Shown here one piece after another: positions 18,646 through 27,892 of a DNA stretch of 48,969 nucleotides. Source of the DNA: Desulfobacterium sp. (GTDB taxonomy: Bacteria > Desulfobacterota > Desulfobacteria > Desulfobacterales > Desulfobacteraceae); contig JAEINR010000047.1 of assembly GCA_016342325.1 (NCBI GenBank), positions 1 to 48,969 on the forward strand, read 5' to 3'. The position numbers and the translations under genes are program-made. How positions within the stretch are numbered: the first letter of the stretch is position 1; every line of letters begins with the position of its first letter. Under the pieces are notes generated by a model that was given only the letters and a program-made list of their open reading frames with translations, was not told where the DNA came from and made no database searches.

Positions 18646-19027
18646 CAGACGCTTCTGGGGCAGCTCCGCCATGGGCTCCCCCAGGCACGGCCAGCAAAAA
18701 ATTCAGCTATAACTTCAGGGATCTTAACAGGGTATTGTTTTTTTTGTTTTGACACACAATTTGTGCTGGCGTATATTTAGGTCTGAATCATTTCCAAAAA
18801 GCGAATTCGTATCAACTCAATCGACATGGAAGACAGGTTACGATTTTTAACGACTCCAGCCTCTTTTCCATTCATCTTCCTTAAAGAACGGACATCTCCC
18901 TCGCTTCCGTCTTAATAAATGTCTCATCTTTTTACTTGGTGTGGGTTTTCCATTGATAGAACAACCAATCATCAGCCCTCACCTTTGTTTACATACACAA
19001 CCATAAAAAAGAATCAAAGGAGGGGAA
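18646..19027 (+). promoter_or_regulatory. Promoter and long leader of the YeiH-type exporter
   Basis: TTGACA (18749-18754) and TATATT (18772-18777) are separated by exactly 17 nt, a near-consensus sigma70 promoter. The spacer holds the dyad CACAA-T-TTGTG (18755-18765), well placed for a repressor. The leader is then about 240 nt, with no ORF and no obvious aptamer, ending in AAAGGAGGGG before the ATG. Confidence 0.65.
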
Positions 19028-20506
19028 ATGGGTTATTTTAAAGCTATATTATCCGATATAGCGAAAAAGACCACCAGGATTCTTAATGCGAATTTAAGTA
19101 TCACAGTTCATCCGGACGGTAAAAAAGAGGAATTAAAGGCGACCTCGGAAGAACTGGACGAAACAACAAAAATGAGTGTTTTTGCCCAAAAAGGGTTGCC
19201 TGGAAGCGCGTTCAAAAGCGAACAAACCATGAACAGAGGAGATCCCCATCCCCCCGCAGGATTAGACAGCCCGATTGAGATCAAGCCAAGTTTAAACGCC
19301 CGTCCCGCCCTTTACATGCCGGTGACAACCAGAGAAGGAAAAGAATTAGGTGTCATAGAAGTATTTACCAAACATTCCGGTAAGCCGTTTACTGAAGAAG
19401 ACAGATCCATGCTCTCAAAGCTTTCCAGGGAGGTGGCCGGTGTCATAGACCCGTCCAAAAGGTGGACCTCCTGCCTACCGGGGCTCGGACTGGTTGGTGG
19501 AGTCGTTTTGTTTACCTCTATCATTCACGGCCTCCTCCCGGGTAATTCAGGAACAGTGCTCGGCGATGTATTGATTGCTCTGTCCCTGGGATTGCTCATA
19601 AATAATTGTTTCATCATACCCATTAAAATGATTCCCGGCGTACGGTTTGCCCTCAGACAGATGCTTCGTACGGCCATTATTCTTTTAGGATGTCGCCTTG
19701 CATTCACCCAACTCATCACCATTGGCGGCAAGGCGGTAATCATGATTGTTATATTGATATCCGCCGCACTCGTCGTATCTCATTTCATGGGACGACTTAC
19801 AAAAATCCCTACACGGCTGGCCATACTCCTCGGAGTCGGAACAGCGGTGTGCGGGAATACCGCCATAGCGGCCATAGCCCCTGTCATCAATGCAAAAAGG
19901 GAGGAGTTCTCTTTCGCCATCGCCACCAATACATTAATCGGAACGATTGCCGTCGTTGTTTTTCCAATCATTGGGCGTTACCTGGGTTATTCCGATGCTT
20001 TCTTTGGCACCTGGGTGGGTACGGCAGTAAATGACACATCACAGGTTATTGCCACTGGATTTTCCTACAGCCAGGAAGCAGGTGAGATGGCCACGATTAT
20101 CAAGCTGACCCGGAATTCCATGATGGCATTTGTGCTTGTAGCCATGGGAATGCTATACGCGCGGTCCCCTGAAAACCAGGCGGGACTTGCAAAGGTATCG
20201 CTAAAAAAACGCTTCATCGATTCAATCCCCATGTTTGTCGTGGGATTTTTGCTGATGGCTCTTTTAAACACATTCGGACTTTTTGCCTGGATCTCGAATG
20301 TAATCAATTACGATATCCAGTATTTCATTAAAAAGGTATGCAAGCTCCTGATATTAGGAGCCATGGCCGGAGTCGGATTGGGAACCAGTTTCGCCCAGAT
20401 GCGAAAAACCGGTGGCGGGCCGATTTTAGTGGGTATTGTCACGGCCCTGACAACGGCTTTGTTAAGCTTGTCATTGATATATTTCCTGGGCCCTGCAGGA
20501 CAGTAA
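19028..20506 (+). CDS. GAF-domain fusion to a YeiH/UPF0324 putative sulfate/sulfonate exporter
   Basis: 492 aa. Residues about 1-145 are soluble and look like a GAF sensor (ARPALYMPVTTREGKELGVIEVF, then SKLSREVAGVID). Residues about 150-490 contain ten or so hydrophobic helices of the YeiH family: QMLRTAIILLGCRLAF, GVGTAVCGNTAIAAIAPVI and GTWVGTAVNDTSQVIATG are its conserved blocks. Stand-alone YeiH proteins are about 340 aa, so the N-terminal domain is an addition. The family is annotated as putative sulfate or sulfonate export, with no transport proof that I know of. The near-consensus promoter and long leader suggest regulated expression. Confidence 0.85.
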   Translation: MGYFKAILSDIAKKTTRILNANLSITVHPDGKKEELKATSEELDETTKMSVFAQKGLPGSAFKSEQTMNRGDPHPPAGLDSPIEIKPSLNARPALYMPVTTREGKELGVIEVFTKHSGKPFTEEDRSMLSKLSREVAGVIDPSKRWTSCLPGLGLVGGVVLFTSIIHGLLPGNSGTVLGDVLIALSLGLLINNCFIIPIKMIPGVRFALRQMLRTAIILLGCRLAFTQLITIGGKAVIMIVILISAALVVSHFMGRLTKIPTRLAILLGVGTAVCGNTAIAAIAPVINAKREEFSFAIATNTLIGTIAVVVFPIIGRYLGYSDAFFGTWVGTAVNDTSQVIATGFSYSQEAGEMATIIKLTRNSMMAFVLVAMGMLYARSPENQAGLAKVSLKKRFIDSIPMFVVGFLLMALLNTFGLFAWISNVINYDIQYFIKKVCKLLILGAMAGVGLGTSFAQMRKTGGGPILVGIVTALTTALLSLSLIYFLGPAGQ

Positions 20507-20529
20507 TTTTAAGTACACATCGTGATTAG

Positions 20530-20590
20530 AAAAAGCTACACCACCCATTTTCCCACGATGGGGGACGCGGGACAGTGGGTGGTGTAGCTT
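20530..20590 (-). terminator. Rho-independent terminator of the first chemoreceptor gene
   Basis: A 15-bp perfect stem (20533-20547 with 20576-20590) encloses a 28-nt loop. On the minus strand it is followed by TTTTT. It lies 11 bp after the stop of the receptor gene. Confidence 0.85.
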
Positions 20591-20600
20591 CCGTCTATCA

Positions 20601-22604
20601 TTAAACCTTGAATTTCTCAACAATACCGGAGAGCTGGGTCAACATCTCTGTCAGACTTTCCGCACTCAGGCGTACCTGATCGCTTCCGTTGGACATTTCG
20701 CCGGCCTCGCTATTAACCTGGGCGATATCCTTGGTGATCTCTTCTGCCACGGAGGAACTCTGGTTAATGTTCTCATTGACCTCCTGAATTCCCTGGGATG
20801 CCTGGTTGATATTGGTTGAGATCTCCCTTGTGGCCGTTGACTGCTCTTCCACCGCTGCGGCAATGGTCGCCACAATGTCGTTAACCCCGTTGATCACCTT
20901 GGCAATCTCATCGATCTCGCTACGGGAGACTGCGGTTGAACTCTGAACCCCTTCGATCTGGGTCTTGATGTCAAGGGTCGCCTTGGCCGTCTGCACAGCC
21001 AGCTCTTTGATCTCGTTTGCCACGACGGCAAATCCCCTGCCTGCTTCCCCCGCCCTTGCAGCTTCAATGGTTGCATTCAGGGCAAGAAGGTTTGTCTGTT
21101 CCGAGATATCGGTGATGGTTTCCGTTACCTTGCCGATGGCCTGGGCAGCCTTACCCAGTTCCGCCATTCGGGTTGCGGCAAGCTTGGATTTATCCACGGC
21201 TTCAACGGAAATCCCCCTTGCCTGTTCGGCATTCTGGGCTATCTCGTTGATGGTGGCGCTCATCTCTTCCGCTGCCGCAGCCACCATGGTCGTATTGGTC
21301 GAGCTCTGCTCCATGGCCGCTGCCACGGAAGTAAGGTTGGCGCTCATCTCCTCGGCGGCGGTGGCAACACTGTTAGCACGACTTGCCATGTTATCTGATC
21401 CCGAGGACATCTGGATCGCAATGTCAGAGAGTTCGGTGGAGGAGTGACCCACCTGTCCTGCGTTCTCCCCGATCTGTTTGATGATGATTTGAAGCTTTTC
21501 GATGAAGGTGTTGAACCAGGTGGCAAGCTCGCCTATCTCGTCTTTACTGGTCACCCTAAGACGCATGGTCAAATCCCCCTCTCCTTGGGCAATGTCTTTT
21601 AATCCCGCCACAGCAGAGTTAAGGGGAGTTACGATGCTCCGGGCCAAGAGAAGCACCAGAAGCACGGTCAAGGCAATGGCCATCGCCCCGACAATCAGGG
21701 TGGTGCTCCGGATGGAGTGTGCGGCGGCAAGGAACTCCTCACCATCCTGGGTGGCGGCAATGTACCAGTCGTTCAAACCCACCGGGGCATAGCCTGAGAT
21801 CTTATCCACCCCCTTATAAATATATTCATCCACCCCGGCGTTGCCGGATACCAGCTTTGAGATAAAGTCCTTCACCCCTTTTAGTTCAAAGGCGTTCAGG
21901 GACAGAATCAACTTTTCCACGGGATGGGCCATAATTATGCCTTGCTTGTTGACCATGTACCCATAGCCGGTATTGCCGATTTTCCGGCCCGAAATAAGTT
22001 CTGTTATATAACCGGCCTTGACCACAAGCCCAAAGCCTCCGACAAAATCACCCCCATCCGTTTTTACAGGGGCGAGGGCAACGCAGACCAGATCGCCGGT
22101 TCCCTTGGAACGAATCATATCGCCAAAGGAGGCCTCCTTGTTCTTGAGCATATTCTTGAAATAATTCCGTTCTTTCACGTTCACGTTTGGGTAGCGCCCT
22201 CCCCCAGCCCTTACCCCGGCAATCAGATTGCCTTCCGCGTCAGTGACAAAAAAACCTTCATAGTTCTGGCCGACTTGGGTAAAGGTGTTTTGAAGATTGC
22301 GCAAGATATCGGAAATCGCCTGGGGCAGTTCATCATCATGTCCCTGGGTTTTAAGGGTTGCCACGGTTATCACCTGCTGCTTGGCGGCAAAGGTCTTGGC
22401 CAGGTTAAGATCGGCCAAAAGACTATTTTTAGTCAGCCGAGCAAGATCGACGGCGACATCCTGGACCTGCTTTTTTGACAGGGTTGTGAGGGCCTTGGAG
22501 GCCTTGGTCATGGAGAGTCCGCCCACAATCAACAGAGGAATAAGAACAACAAGAATGCCTCCTGCAACAAGCTTAAAACCAATGGATTGAACTTTTTTCA
22601 TCAT
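20601..22604 (-). CDS. Methyl-accepting chemotaxis protein, dCache sensor (tandem copy 1)
   Basis: A 667-aa inner-membrane chemoreceptor. TM1 is at about 11-31. A periplasmic dCache-type sensor spans about 33-300 (GYEGFFVTD-like, [41 protein letters not shown]). TM2 is at about 302-324, HAMP at about 325-380, and the signalling domain extends to the end, with the hairpin tip [21 protein letters not shown]. No CheR-binding pentapeptide is present at the C-terminus. From TM2 onward it is almost identical to the neighbouring receptor, while the sensors differ. It ends at a strong terminator. Confidence 0.95.
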   Translation of the reverse strand: MMKKVQSIGFKLVAGGILVVLIPLLIVGGLSMTKASKALTTLSKKQVQDVAVDLARLTKNSLLADLNLAKTFAAKQQVITVATLKTQGHDDELPQAISDILRNLQNTFTQVGQNYEGFFVTDAEGNLIAGVRAGGGRYPNVNVKERNYFKNMLKNKEASFGDMIRSKGTGDLVCVALAPVKTDGGDFVGGFGLVVKAGYITELISGRKIGNTGYGYMVNKQGIIMAHPVEKLILSLNAFELKGVKDFISKLVSGNAGVDEYIYKGVDKISGYAPVGLNDWYIAATQDGEEFLAAAHSIRSTTLIVGAMAIALTVLLVLLLARSIVTPLNSAVAGLKDIAQGEGDLTMRLRVTSKDEIGELATWFNTFIEKLQIIIKQIGENAGQVGHSSTELSDIAIQMSSGSDNMASRANSVATAAEEMSANLTSVAAAMEQSSTNTTMVAAAAEEMSATINEIAQNAEQARGISVEAVDKSKLAATRMAELGKAAQAIGKVTETITDISEQTNLLALNATIEAARAGEAGRGFAVVANEIKELAVQTAKATLDIKTQIEGVQSSTAVSRSEIDEIAKVINGVNDIVATIAAAVEEQSTATREISTNINQASQGIQEVNENINQSSSVAEEITKDIAQVNSEAGEMSNGSDQVRLSAESLTEMLTQLSGIVEKFKV

Positions 22605-22915
22605 CGTCCCCTTTATTAAGAATCCCAGTGCAACGCAACGGCAACAACCCAGCTTACACCATATCTATGCCCACACCCCAGAACAGCGGCAACATCAGAA
22701 AGAACCATTCTTTCATGTAATCGGCGCTCCACGCAAGAAACAAAATCAAAAAAACGCTTAAAATTAGGCGAATTTTTCCTATAGCATCTGCCTCTCCCCC
22801 CTCAGATGGAGTGTCTGGGGGGAGGGGGCAACATTCCCAATCACATGGAAAACGATGATTTAAAGGGGAATCTCCCAATTTCACAAAGGAGATTCCCGAA
22901 AAGAGAAAGCTACCG
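22605..22915. other. Region between the tandem chemoreceptors with two hairpins
   Basis: GGGAATCTCC (22866-22875) pairs perfectly with GGAGATTCCC (22888-22897), and may terminate the upstream receptor mRNA. CTCCCCCC (22794-22801) pairs with GGGGGGAG (22817-22824). The first contains half-sites like the dyads at 25140 and 25213. A hydrophobic frame (22654 to about 22800, minus) lacks a start. No convincing promoter was found for the first receptor. Confidence 0.5.
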
Positions 22916-24916
22916 TCAAATCTTGAATTTTTTTACAATACCGGAGAGCTGGGTCGACATTTCGGTCAGACTTTCCGCACTCAGGCGCACCTGATCGCTT
23001 CCGTTGGATATTTCGCCGGCCTCGCTATTAACCTGGGCGATATCTTTGGTGATCTCTTCTGCCACGGAGGAACTCTGGCTGATGTTCTCATTGACCTCCT
23101 GGATTCCCTGGGAGGCCTGGCTGATATTGGTTGAAATCTCCCTTGTGGCCGTTGACTGCTCTTCCACCGCCGCGGCAATGGTAGCCACAATGTCGTTGAC
23201 CCCGTTGATTACATGGGAAATCTCATCGATCTCGGTAAGGGAGACTGCGGTTGAATTCTGAACCCCTTCAATCTGGATCTTAATGTCAAGGGTCGCCTTG
23301 GCCGTCTGCAAAGCCAGGTCTTTGATCTCATTTGCCACGACGGCAAACCCCCTGCCTGCCTCCCCCGCCCTTGCCGCCTCAATGGTTGCATTCAGGGCAA
23401 GAAGGTTTGTCTGTTCCGAAATACCGGTAATGGTTTCTGTTACCTTGCCGATGGCCTGGGCAGCCTGACCCAGTTCCGCCATTCGGGTTGCGGCGAGCTT
23501 GGATTTATCCACGGCTTCAACGGAAATCCCCCTTGCCTGTTCGGCATTCTGGGCTATCTCGTTGATGGTGGAGCTCATCTCTTCCGCTGCCGCAGCCACC
23601 ATGGTCGTATTGGTAGAACTCTGCTCCATGGCCGCTGCCACGGAAGTAAGGTTGGCGCTCATCTCCTCGGCGGCGGTGGCAACACTGTTGGCACGGCTTG
23701 CCGTGTTATCTGATCCCGAGGACATCTGGATCGCAATGTCGGAAAGTTCGGCGGAAGAGTGTCCCACCTGTCCTGCGTTCTCCCCGATCTGTTTGATGAT
23801 GATTTGAAGCTTTTCGATGAAGGTGTTGAACCAGGTGGCAAGCTCGCCTATCTCATCTTTGCTGGTCACCCCAAGGCGCATGGTCAGATCCCCCTCTCCT
23901 TGGGCAATGTCTTTTAATCCCGCCACAGCAGAGTTAAGGGGAGTGACAATACTCCGGGCCAGTAGAAGCACCAGAACTACGGTCATGGCAATGGCCATCG
24001 CCCCGACAATCAAGGTGGTATTCCGGATGGAACGTGCGGCGGCAAGGAACTCCTCGGCATCCTGGGTGGAGGCGACATACCAGTCATTCAGCCCAACCGG
24101 AGCATAGCCTGAAATTTTATCCACCCCCTTAAAAGTGTATTCATCCACCCCGGTTTTTCCGGATATCATCTTTTCTGCAAAGACCGCCATCTCCCTTAGC
24201 TTGAAGATATTCAGGGAGAGAATGTGCTTTTCCACAGGATGGGCCATTATGGTACCCTGCTTGTTTATCATAAACCCGTAACCGGTGCTGCCGATCTTCC
24301 TGCCCGAAACAAGCTGAGTAATGTGATGGGCTTTAACGACAAGGCAGAAGCTGCCCACCAAATCACCTTTGTCGGACTTAACAGGGGCGCTCACAACGCA
24401 GATCAATTCCCCGGTTGATTTGGAACGGACCAGATCTCCAATGGAGGTCTTCCGTGTGTTGATCATCTCTTGAAAATAGCCCCGGTCTGCTACGCTGAAG
24501 CCAGAGTAACCCCCTCCCCCGTCCCTGGCCCCGGAAATCGCATAGCCGTTGACATCGGTGACAAAAAAACCTTCATATTCTTGATTTAACCCGTTAAAGG
24601 TGCTCTTAAGGTTCTGGTTCAGATCGGAGACCGCCTGGTTGAATTCATCCTCATCCCCCTGGTCTTTCCGGGTGGCCACCCGGATAACCTGCTGCTTTGC
24701 GGCCAAGCTCTCAGCAAGAATCATGTCAGCCGAAAGGATATGGTTGGTCAGCCGGGCAAGATCAACTGCAACATCCTGGGCCTGTTTTTTTGACAGGGTC
24801 GTGAGGGCCGTGGAGGCCTTGGTCATGGAGAGTCCGCCCACAATCAACAGAGGAACGAGAACAACAAGGATACCTCCTGCAACAAGCTTAAAACCAATGG
24901 ATTGAACTTTTTTCAT
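22916..24916 (-). CDS. Methyl-accepting chemotaxis protein, dCache sensor (tandem copy 2)
   Basis: 666 aa, with the same layout as the receptor at 20601: TM1 about 10-30, dCache sensor about 32-299 ([38 protein letters not shown]), TM2 about 301-323, HAMP, signalling domain. The sensor domains of the two copies have clearly diverged, whereas the cytoplasmic halves differ by only scattered residues. This fits duplication followed by ligand diversification. A candidate sigma54 promoter lies about 115 bp upstream. GGGGTACGATA precedes the ATG. Confidence 0.95.
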   Translation of the reverse strand: MKKVQSIGFKLVAGGILVVLVPLLIVGGLSMTKASTALTTLSKKQAQDVAVDLARLTNHILSADMILAESLAAKQQVIRVATRKDQGDEDEFNQAVSDLNQNLKSTFNGLNQEYEGFFVTDVNGYAISGARDGGGGYSGFSVADRGYFQEMINTRKTSIGDLVRSKSTGELICVVSAPVKSDKGDLVGSFCLVVKAHHITQLVSGRKIGSTGYGFMINKQGTIMAHPVEKHILSLNIFKLREMAVFAEKMISGKTGVDEYTFKGVDKISGYAPVGLNDWYVASTQDAEEFLAAARSIRNTTLIVGAMAIAMTVVLVLLLARSIVTPLNSAVAGLKDIAQGEGDLTMRLGVTSKDEIGELATWFNTFIEKLQIIIKQIGENAGQVGHSSAELSDIAIQMSSGSDNTASRANSVATAAEEMSANLTSVAAAMEQSSTNTTMVAAAAEEMSSTINEIAQNAEQARGISVEAVDKSKLAATRMAELGQAAQAIGKVTETITGISEQTNLLALNATIEAARAGEAGRGFAVVANEIKDLALQTAKATLDIKIQIEGVQNSTAVSLTEIDEISHVINGVNDIVATIAAAVEEQSTATREISTNISQASQGIQEVNENISQSSSVAEEITKDIAQVNSEAGEISNGSDQVRLSAESLTEMSTQLSGIVKKFKI

Positions 24917-25031
24917 TATCGTACCCCTTTGTTACTGGATCATTCTGCAGCTCAATGGCAAAGATCCGGTCTGAGTCATACCGCTGTCCATTTATTAGAA
25001 CAACATCAATAGAGCTAAAGACCGCTTTTAC

Positions 25032-25047
25032 AGCAATTGCCATACCA
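25032..25047 (-). promoter_or_regulatory. Candidate sigma54 (-24/-12) promoter of the second chemoreceptor
   Basis: On the minus strand it reads TGGTATGGCAATTGCT: GG and GC are separated by exactly 10 nt, and the -12 box TTGC is intact. Two positions of the -24 box deviate from TGGCAC. The gene immediately upstream encodes a sigma54 activator. Confidence 0.6.
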
Positions 25048-25139
25048 CCAGGGGTACAAACTTGATAAGCTTTTGTAATTAAAGATTTTTTTTAAAAATT
25101 CAGAATAGAATCGTCTCTCCGAGGGACACTTCCAAAAAC

Positions 25140-25154
25140 GGGGAATGATTCCCC
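25140..25154. promoter_or_regulatory. Dyad GGGGAAT-G-ATTCCCC, candidate activator site 1
   Basis: A perfect 7+1+7 palindrome about 100 bp upstream of the -24/-12 element of the receptor gene. It is nearly the same as the core of the dyad at 25213-25227; the centres are 73 bp apart, about seven helical turns. Confidence 0.6.
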
Positions 25155-25198
25155 ATCCAATAAAACTAATTTGCCTTAACTTGCTGAGACCATGTATT

Positions 25199-25241
25199 TT
25201 ATTGTGCCAATTGGGGAATCACTCCCCGATTGGCACAATAA
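25199..25241. promoter_or_regulatory. Long palindrome: candidate activator site 2 and possible terminator
   Basis: The outer arms TTATTGTGCCAAT and ATTGGCACAATAA are perfectly complementary. One wobble pair leads into the core GGGGA-ATCAC-TCCCC, giving a stem of about 19 bp in all. It starts 22 bp after the stop of the PAS-sigma54 activator gene, so it could end that mRNA, though no T tract follows. The core matches the 25140 dyad. Confidence 0.65.
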
Positions 25242-25262
25242 TCCCCCGAAATCATCCCGGGG

Positions 25263-27395
25263 TTACCTTCGCGCCAATCCGTAGAGTTTTATCTTTGCTG
25301 CAAGGGTTTTTCGATCGATATCAAGCAGGGAGGCCACCCGGGTTCTGTGCCATTGATTTTTTTTCAACGCATCCAGAATCACCTGCTTTTCAAGCCTGTT
25401 CACCATGGATCTGAGAGATTCACCGGACGAAGACCCAAGAAGCGAAACCGTCCCCGCCCCCCCGTTCTTACTATTTTCCGGCTTTTTCATAAGATCAAGG
25501 ACGTTCAGTGTCTGGTAGCGGTTCAAAACATTCTGAAGCTCCCTGACATTGCCGGGCCAGTGGTAGTCATGGAACCTCTCAAGGATATTTCCGGGCAAAG
25601 AACAGGCGTCAGGCATTTTATCGCAAAAATAGTCGATGAGTAAGGAAAGGTCTTCTTTTCGCTCCCGCAAGGGGGGCAGGTGAATCGAGAGCACATGGAT
25701 CCTGAAATAGAAATCAGATCGCATAAGGCCCTGTTCAACCAGTTGTGAAAGATCTTTGTTGGTGGCCCCGACAATCCGAAAATCGTTTTTTATCACCTCG
25801 GTGCTCCCCACCGGAGAGTAACCGCCGCCGTCAATGGCCCGAAGCAATTTTCCCTGGAGGGTCAGTCCGATGTCTCCGATTTCGTCCAGAAACAGGGTCC
25901 CTTGGTGGGCCACATCGAGGAACCCCTGCTTATCCCGGTCTGCATGGGAAAAGGCCCCTTTTTTATAGCCGAAAAACTCGCTCTCGATCAGGTCTTCGGG
26001 GATGGCACTGCAGTTTACCGGAACAAAATTGTGTTCTTTTCTGTCGCTAAAGTCGTGGATGGCCCTTGCAACCAGCTCTTTTCCTGTTCCTGATTCACCT
26101 TGTACGATCACGCTGGCACCGGTTGCCCCAGCCTTGGCAATAAGGCTGTAAACGGATTGCATGGCAACGCTTTTCCCGATGATATTCCCCAAACGATAGG
26201 TCTGTCCCACGGCCTTTTTAAGGTAAAGATTCTCTTTCTCCAGAAAAGCCTTATCCTCCAGAAGACGCTTTTCCCGGCGTTTACGGTCCGTAAAATCGAT
26301 CATGGTGGAATGTTGCCTTTCAACCTGGCCATTTTTCACTTCCGGGCTGGTCACGCAGTAGTACCACCGGCCGTCCAAGGGACTTTTCACCTCCCAGGAG
26401 AGGGTTTTTCCCCTGAAAACCTCATCCACCCTGCACCAGGGACAAGGGCTCCCAAGCCCGTGGAGGACTGAATAGCAGAACCGGCCTGTTGCATCATAGC
26501 CGGTTCGCTCAACCATGGCCTTGTTCATGAAATCAATTTTATACTCCCGGGTGCTGGTATAAATAAATCCCTTAAATGCATTCACAAAGGATCTTAATCT
26601 GGCCGAAGTATCTGCCAGGGCCGTCTCAGCCTCTTTTCTCGGGGTGATGTCCATTAACGAGACAACGCTTTTGCCGGTGTTGGGAATCATCCCCACCTTG
26701 ATAAGGATCTGCTTTTGCACCCCGCCCCGGATCAGGGCCCGGCATTCGTACTCGGTCGGTGCCGTCCCGTTTTCTTTCCGCCGCTCTTCATGGTAAGATC
26801 GCATCATGGGAACATCCTCCGGGTGGACAAAATCATACCATGAGATCCTGCCTTCCACCTGTTCCCTGGGATACCCAAACACGGAAATAAAGGTATCGTT
26901 GACCCGGGAGATCACCATGGATTCCTCCACAACAAAGGTTGCCGTACCAGTGTTTTCAAATAACCCCCTGTACTGCTCCTCCTTTTCAAAATGGGAAGTC
27001 TCCCTCTCTTTGCGGCGGCTGACATCTTCAATAATGCCTTCCACATGGGGAAGATAACCATTAAAACCGGTGTTCAGGACAAGGCTGACCCGGGCAAAAA
27101 AACGGGTCCCGTCCTTTTGGACAAATTCTTTATCAATGAAACCATGCCCTTTTTCTTCAAAAAACGCCTCAAGCCCTGACCCGCTCCCATCGGAAGCGAC
27201 ACCGAAAACCCGGCTAAGGCCCAGATCAAGGTAGATGCACTGGTCTGGAAAATCATACCCAAACATCCTGGCACAGGCAAGGTTGAGATCGAGAATCCTG
27301 CCGGAAACATCCGCCCTGAATATGCCCACGGAAGAGTCCTGAAACAGCTTTGAGTAACCGCTACCCCGGGCTGGAAAAGGATGAAGATTTGTCAT
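25263..27395 (-). CDS. PAS-domain sigma54-dependent transcriptional activator
   Basis: About 710 aa: three PAS domains (about 15-125, 140-265, 275-385; the third holds GSPCPWC), then an AAA+ domain and a Fis-type HTH at the end (ILDALKKNQWHRTRVASLLDID). Walker A is GESGTGKE and Walker B GTLFLDEIGD. The sigma54-contact loop reads GAFSHA instead of GAFTGA, an unusual change at the normally fixed Gly. There is no receiver domain, so it senses through PAS. An ATG at 27395 lies 7 bp after the stop of the 77-aa gene; a GTG at 27410 is the alternative. The likely target is the receptor gene downstream. Confidence 0.9.
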   Translation of the reverse strand: MTNLHPFPARGSGYSKLFQDSSVGIFRADVSGRILDLNLACARMFGYDFPDQCIYLDLGLSRVFGVASDGSGSGLEAFFEEKGHGFIDKEFVQKDGTRFFARVSLVLNTGFNGYLPHVEGIIEDVSRRKERETSHFEKEEQYRGLFENTGTATFVVEESMVISRVNDTFISVFGYPREQVEGRISWYDFVHPEDVPMMRSYHEERRKENGTAPTEYECRALIRGGVQKQILIKVGMIPNTGKSVVSLMDITPRKEAETALADTSARLRSFVNAFKGFIYTSTREYKIDFMNKAMVERTGYDATGRFCYSVLHGLGSPCPWCRVDEVFRGKTLSWEVKSPLDGRWYYCVTSPEVKNGQVERQHSTMIDFTDRKRREKRLLEDKAFLEKENLYLKKAVGQTYRLGNIIGKSVAMQSVYSLIAKAGATGASVIVQGESGTGKELVARAIHDFSDRKEHNFVPVNCSAIPEDLIESEFFGYKKGAFSHADRDKQGFLDVAHQGTLFLDEIGDIGLTLQGKLLRAIDGGGYSPVGSTEVIKNDFRIVGATNKDLSQLVEQGLMRSDFYFRIHVLSIHLPPLRERKEDLSLLIDYFCDKMPDACSLPGNILERFHDYHWPGNVRELQNVLNRYQTLNVLDLMKKPENSKNGGAGTVSLLGSSSGESLRSMVNRLEKQVILDALKKNQWHRTRVASLLDIDRKTLAAKIKLYGLARR

Positions 27396-27402
27396 TGGGG
27401 AA

Positions 27403-27636
27403 TCAGGCACCGGTTATTTTCTGGTTGTAGAGGGTGTACGCCGGCATGGGGGGGATTGGCACGCAATCAACCGGATCGGCCAGCCGTGGCGGCCCAGTTT
27501 CATATCGCCGGGCACCAATGGTTTCCCCGGCTTTGGCATTGGCCATGCCAATGGTCCCCCAGTTGAAACCGATGGTCGTACTGAAGCAGAACGGTGCCTT
27601 CCGGACAAGGCAGATATCTTTGTCAAATGCATGCAT
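27403..27636 (-). CDS. Small conserved-looking protein of unknown function (77 aa)
   Basis: The family is not recognised. It has no TM segment or signal peptide. The sequence is Gly-, Pro- and Thr-rich, with GFNWGTIGMANAKAGETIG in the middle and LADPVDCVPIPPMPAYTLYN near the end. The start is well supported by AGGAG 5 nt before the ATG. That AGGAG is the right arm of a hairpin, so translation may be controlled. It is followed directly by the PAS-sigma54 activator gene and is probably cotranscribed with it. Confidence 0.6.
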   Translation of the reverse strand: MHAFDKDICLVRKAPFCFSTTIGFNWGTIGMANAKAGETIGARRYETGPPRLADPVDCVPIPPMPAYTLYNQKITGA

Positions 27637-27663
27637 GGCTACTCCTATAGAATAGGAGGCTGC
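27637..27663 (-). promoter_or_regulatory. Hairpin/dyad covering the ribosome site of the 77-aa gene
   Basis: CTCCTAT-TCT-ATAGGAG is a perfect 7-bp dyad flanked by GC(C) on one side and TAGCC on the other. The Shine-Dalgarno AGGAG lies in the right arm and the ATG follows immediately. A very similar element lies at 27830-27845 on the other strand. Confidence 0.5.
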
Positions 27664-27803
27664 TTTTTGTCAAGGACAAGCGCTATCAAAGAGACAACAA
27701 AACCTTAGTCATTGACATGTAAGGAAGACGCTGATAGTTTTTTTGGAACGAAGCTGATTGGTCTGATAAATGTCAGCATAAAAAACGGAATCATGGAAAC
27801 ATC

Positions 27804-27865
27804 AACGCCACGAAGGCGGTTGCCTCTATACAATAGGGGGTGGCCCTTTGTGGCGTTTTTTTTTA
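27804..27865 (+). terminator. Intrinsic terminator with a nested hairpin, upstream of the binding-protein gene
   Basis: AACGCCAC (27804-27811) pairs perfectly with GTGGCGTT (27850-27857), followed by a run of nine T. Inside the loop CCTCTAT-ACA-ATAGGGG forms another hairpin. It is only 28 bp before the start codon of the next gene, the position expected for attenuation. An ATTGACATGT box at 27711 could be the -35 region of the leader. Confidence 0.75.
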
Positions 27866-27892
27866 TTTATAATCCGTAAAAGGAAAAAAACT

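Noticed and set aside
22654-22884. Hydrophobic minus-strand frame between the chemoreceptor genes
   Set aside because: No start codon with a ribosome site near the hydrophobic part; it spans GC-rich hairpins.
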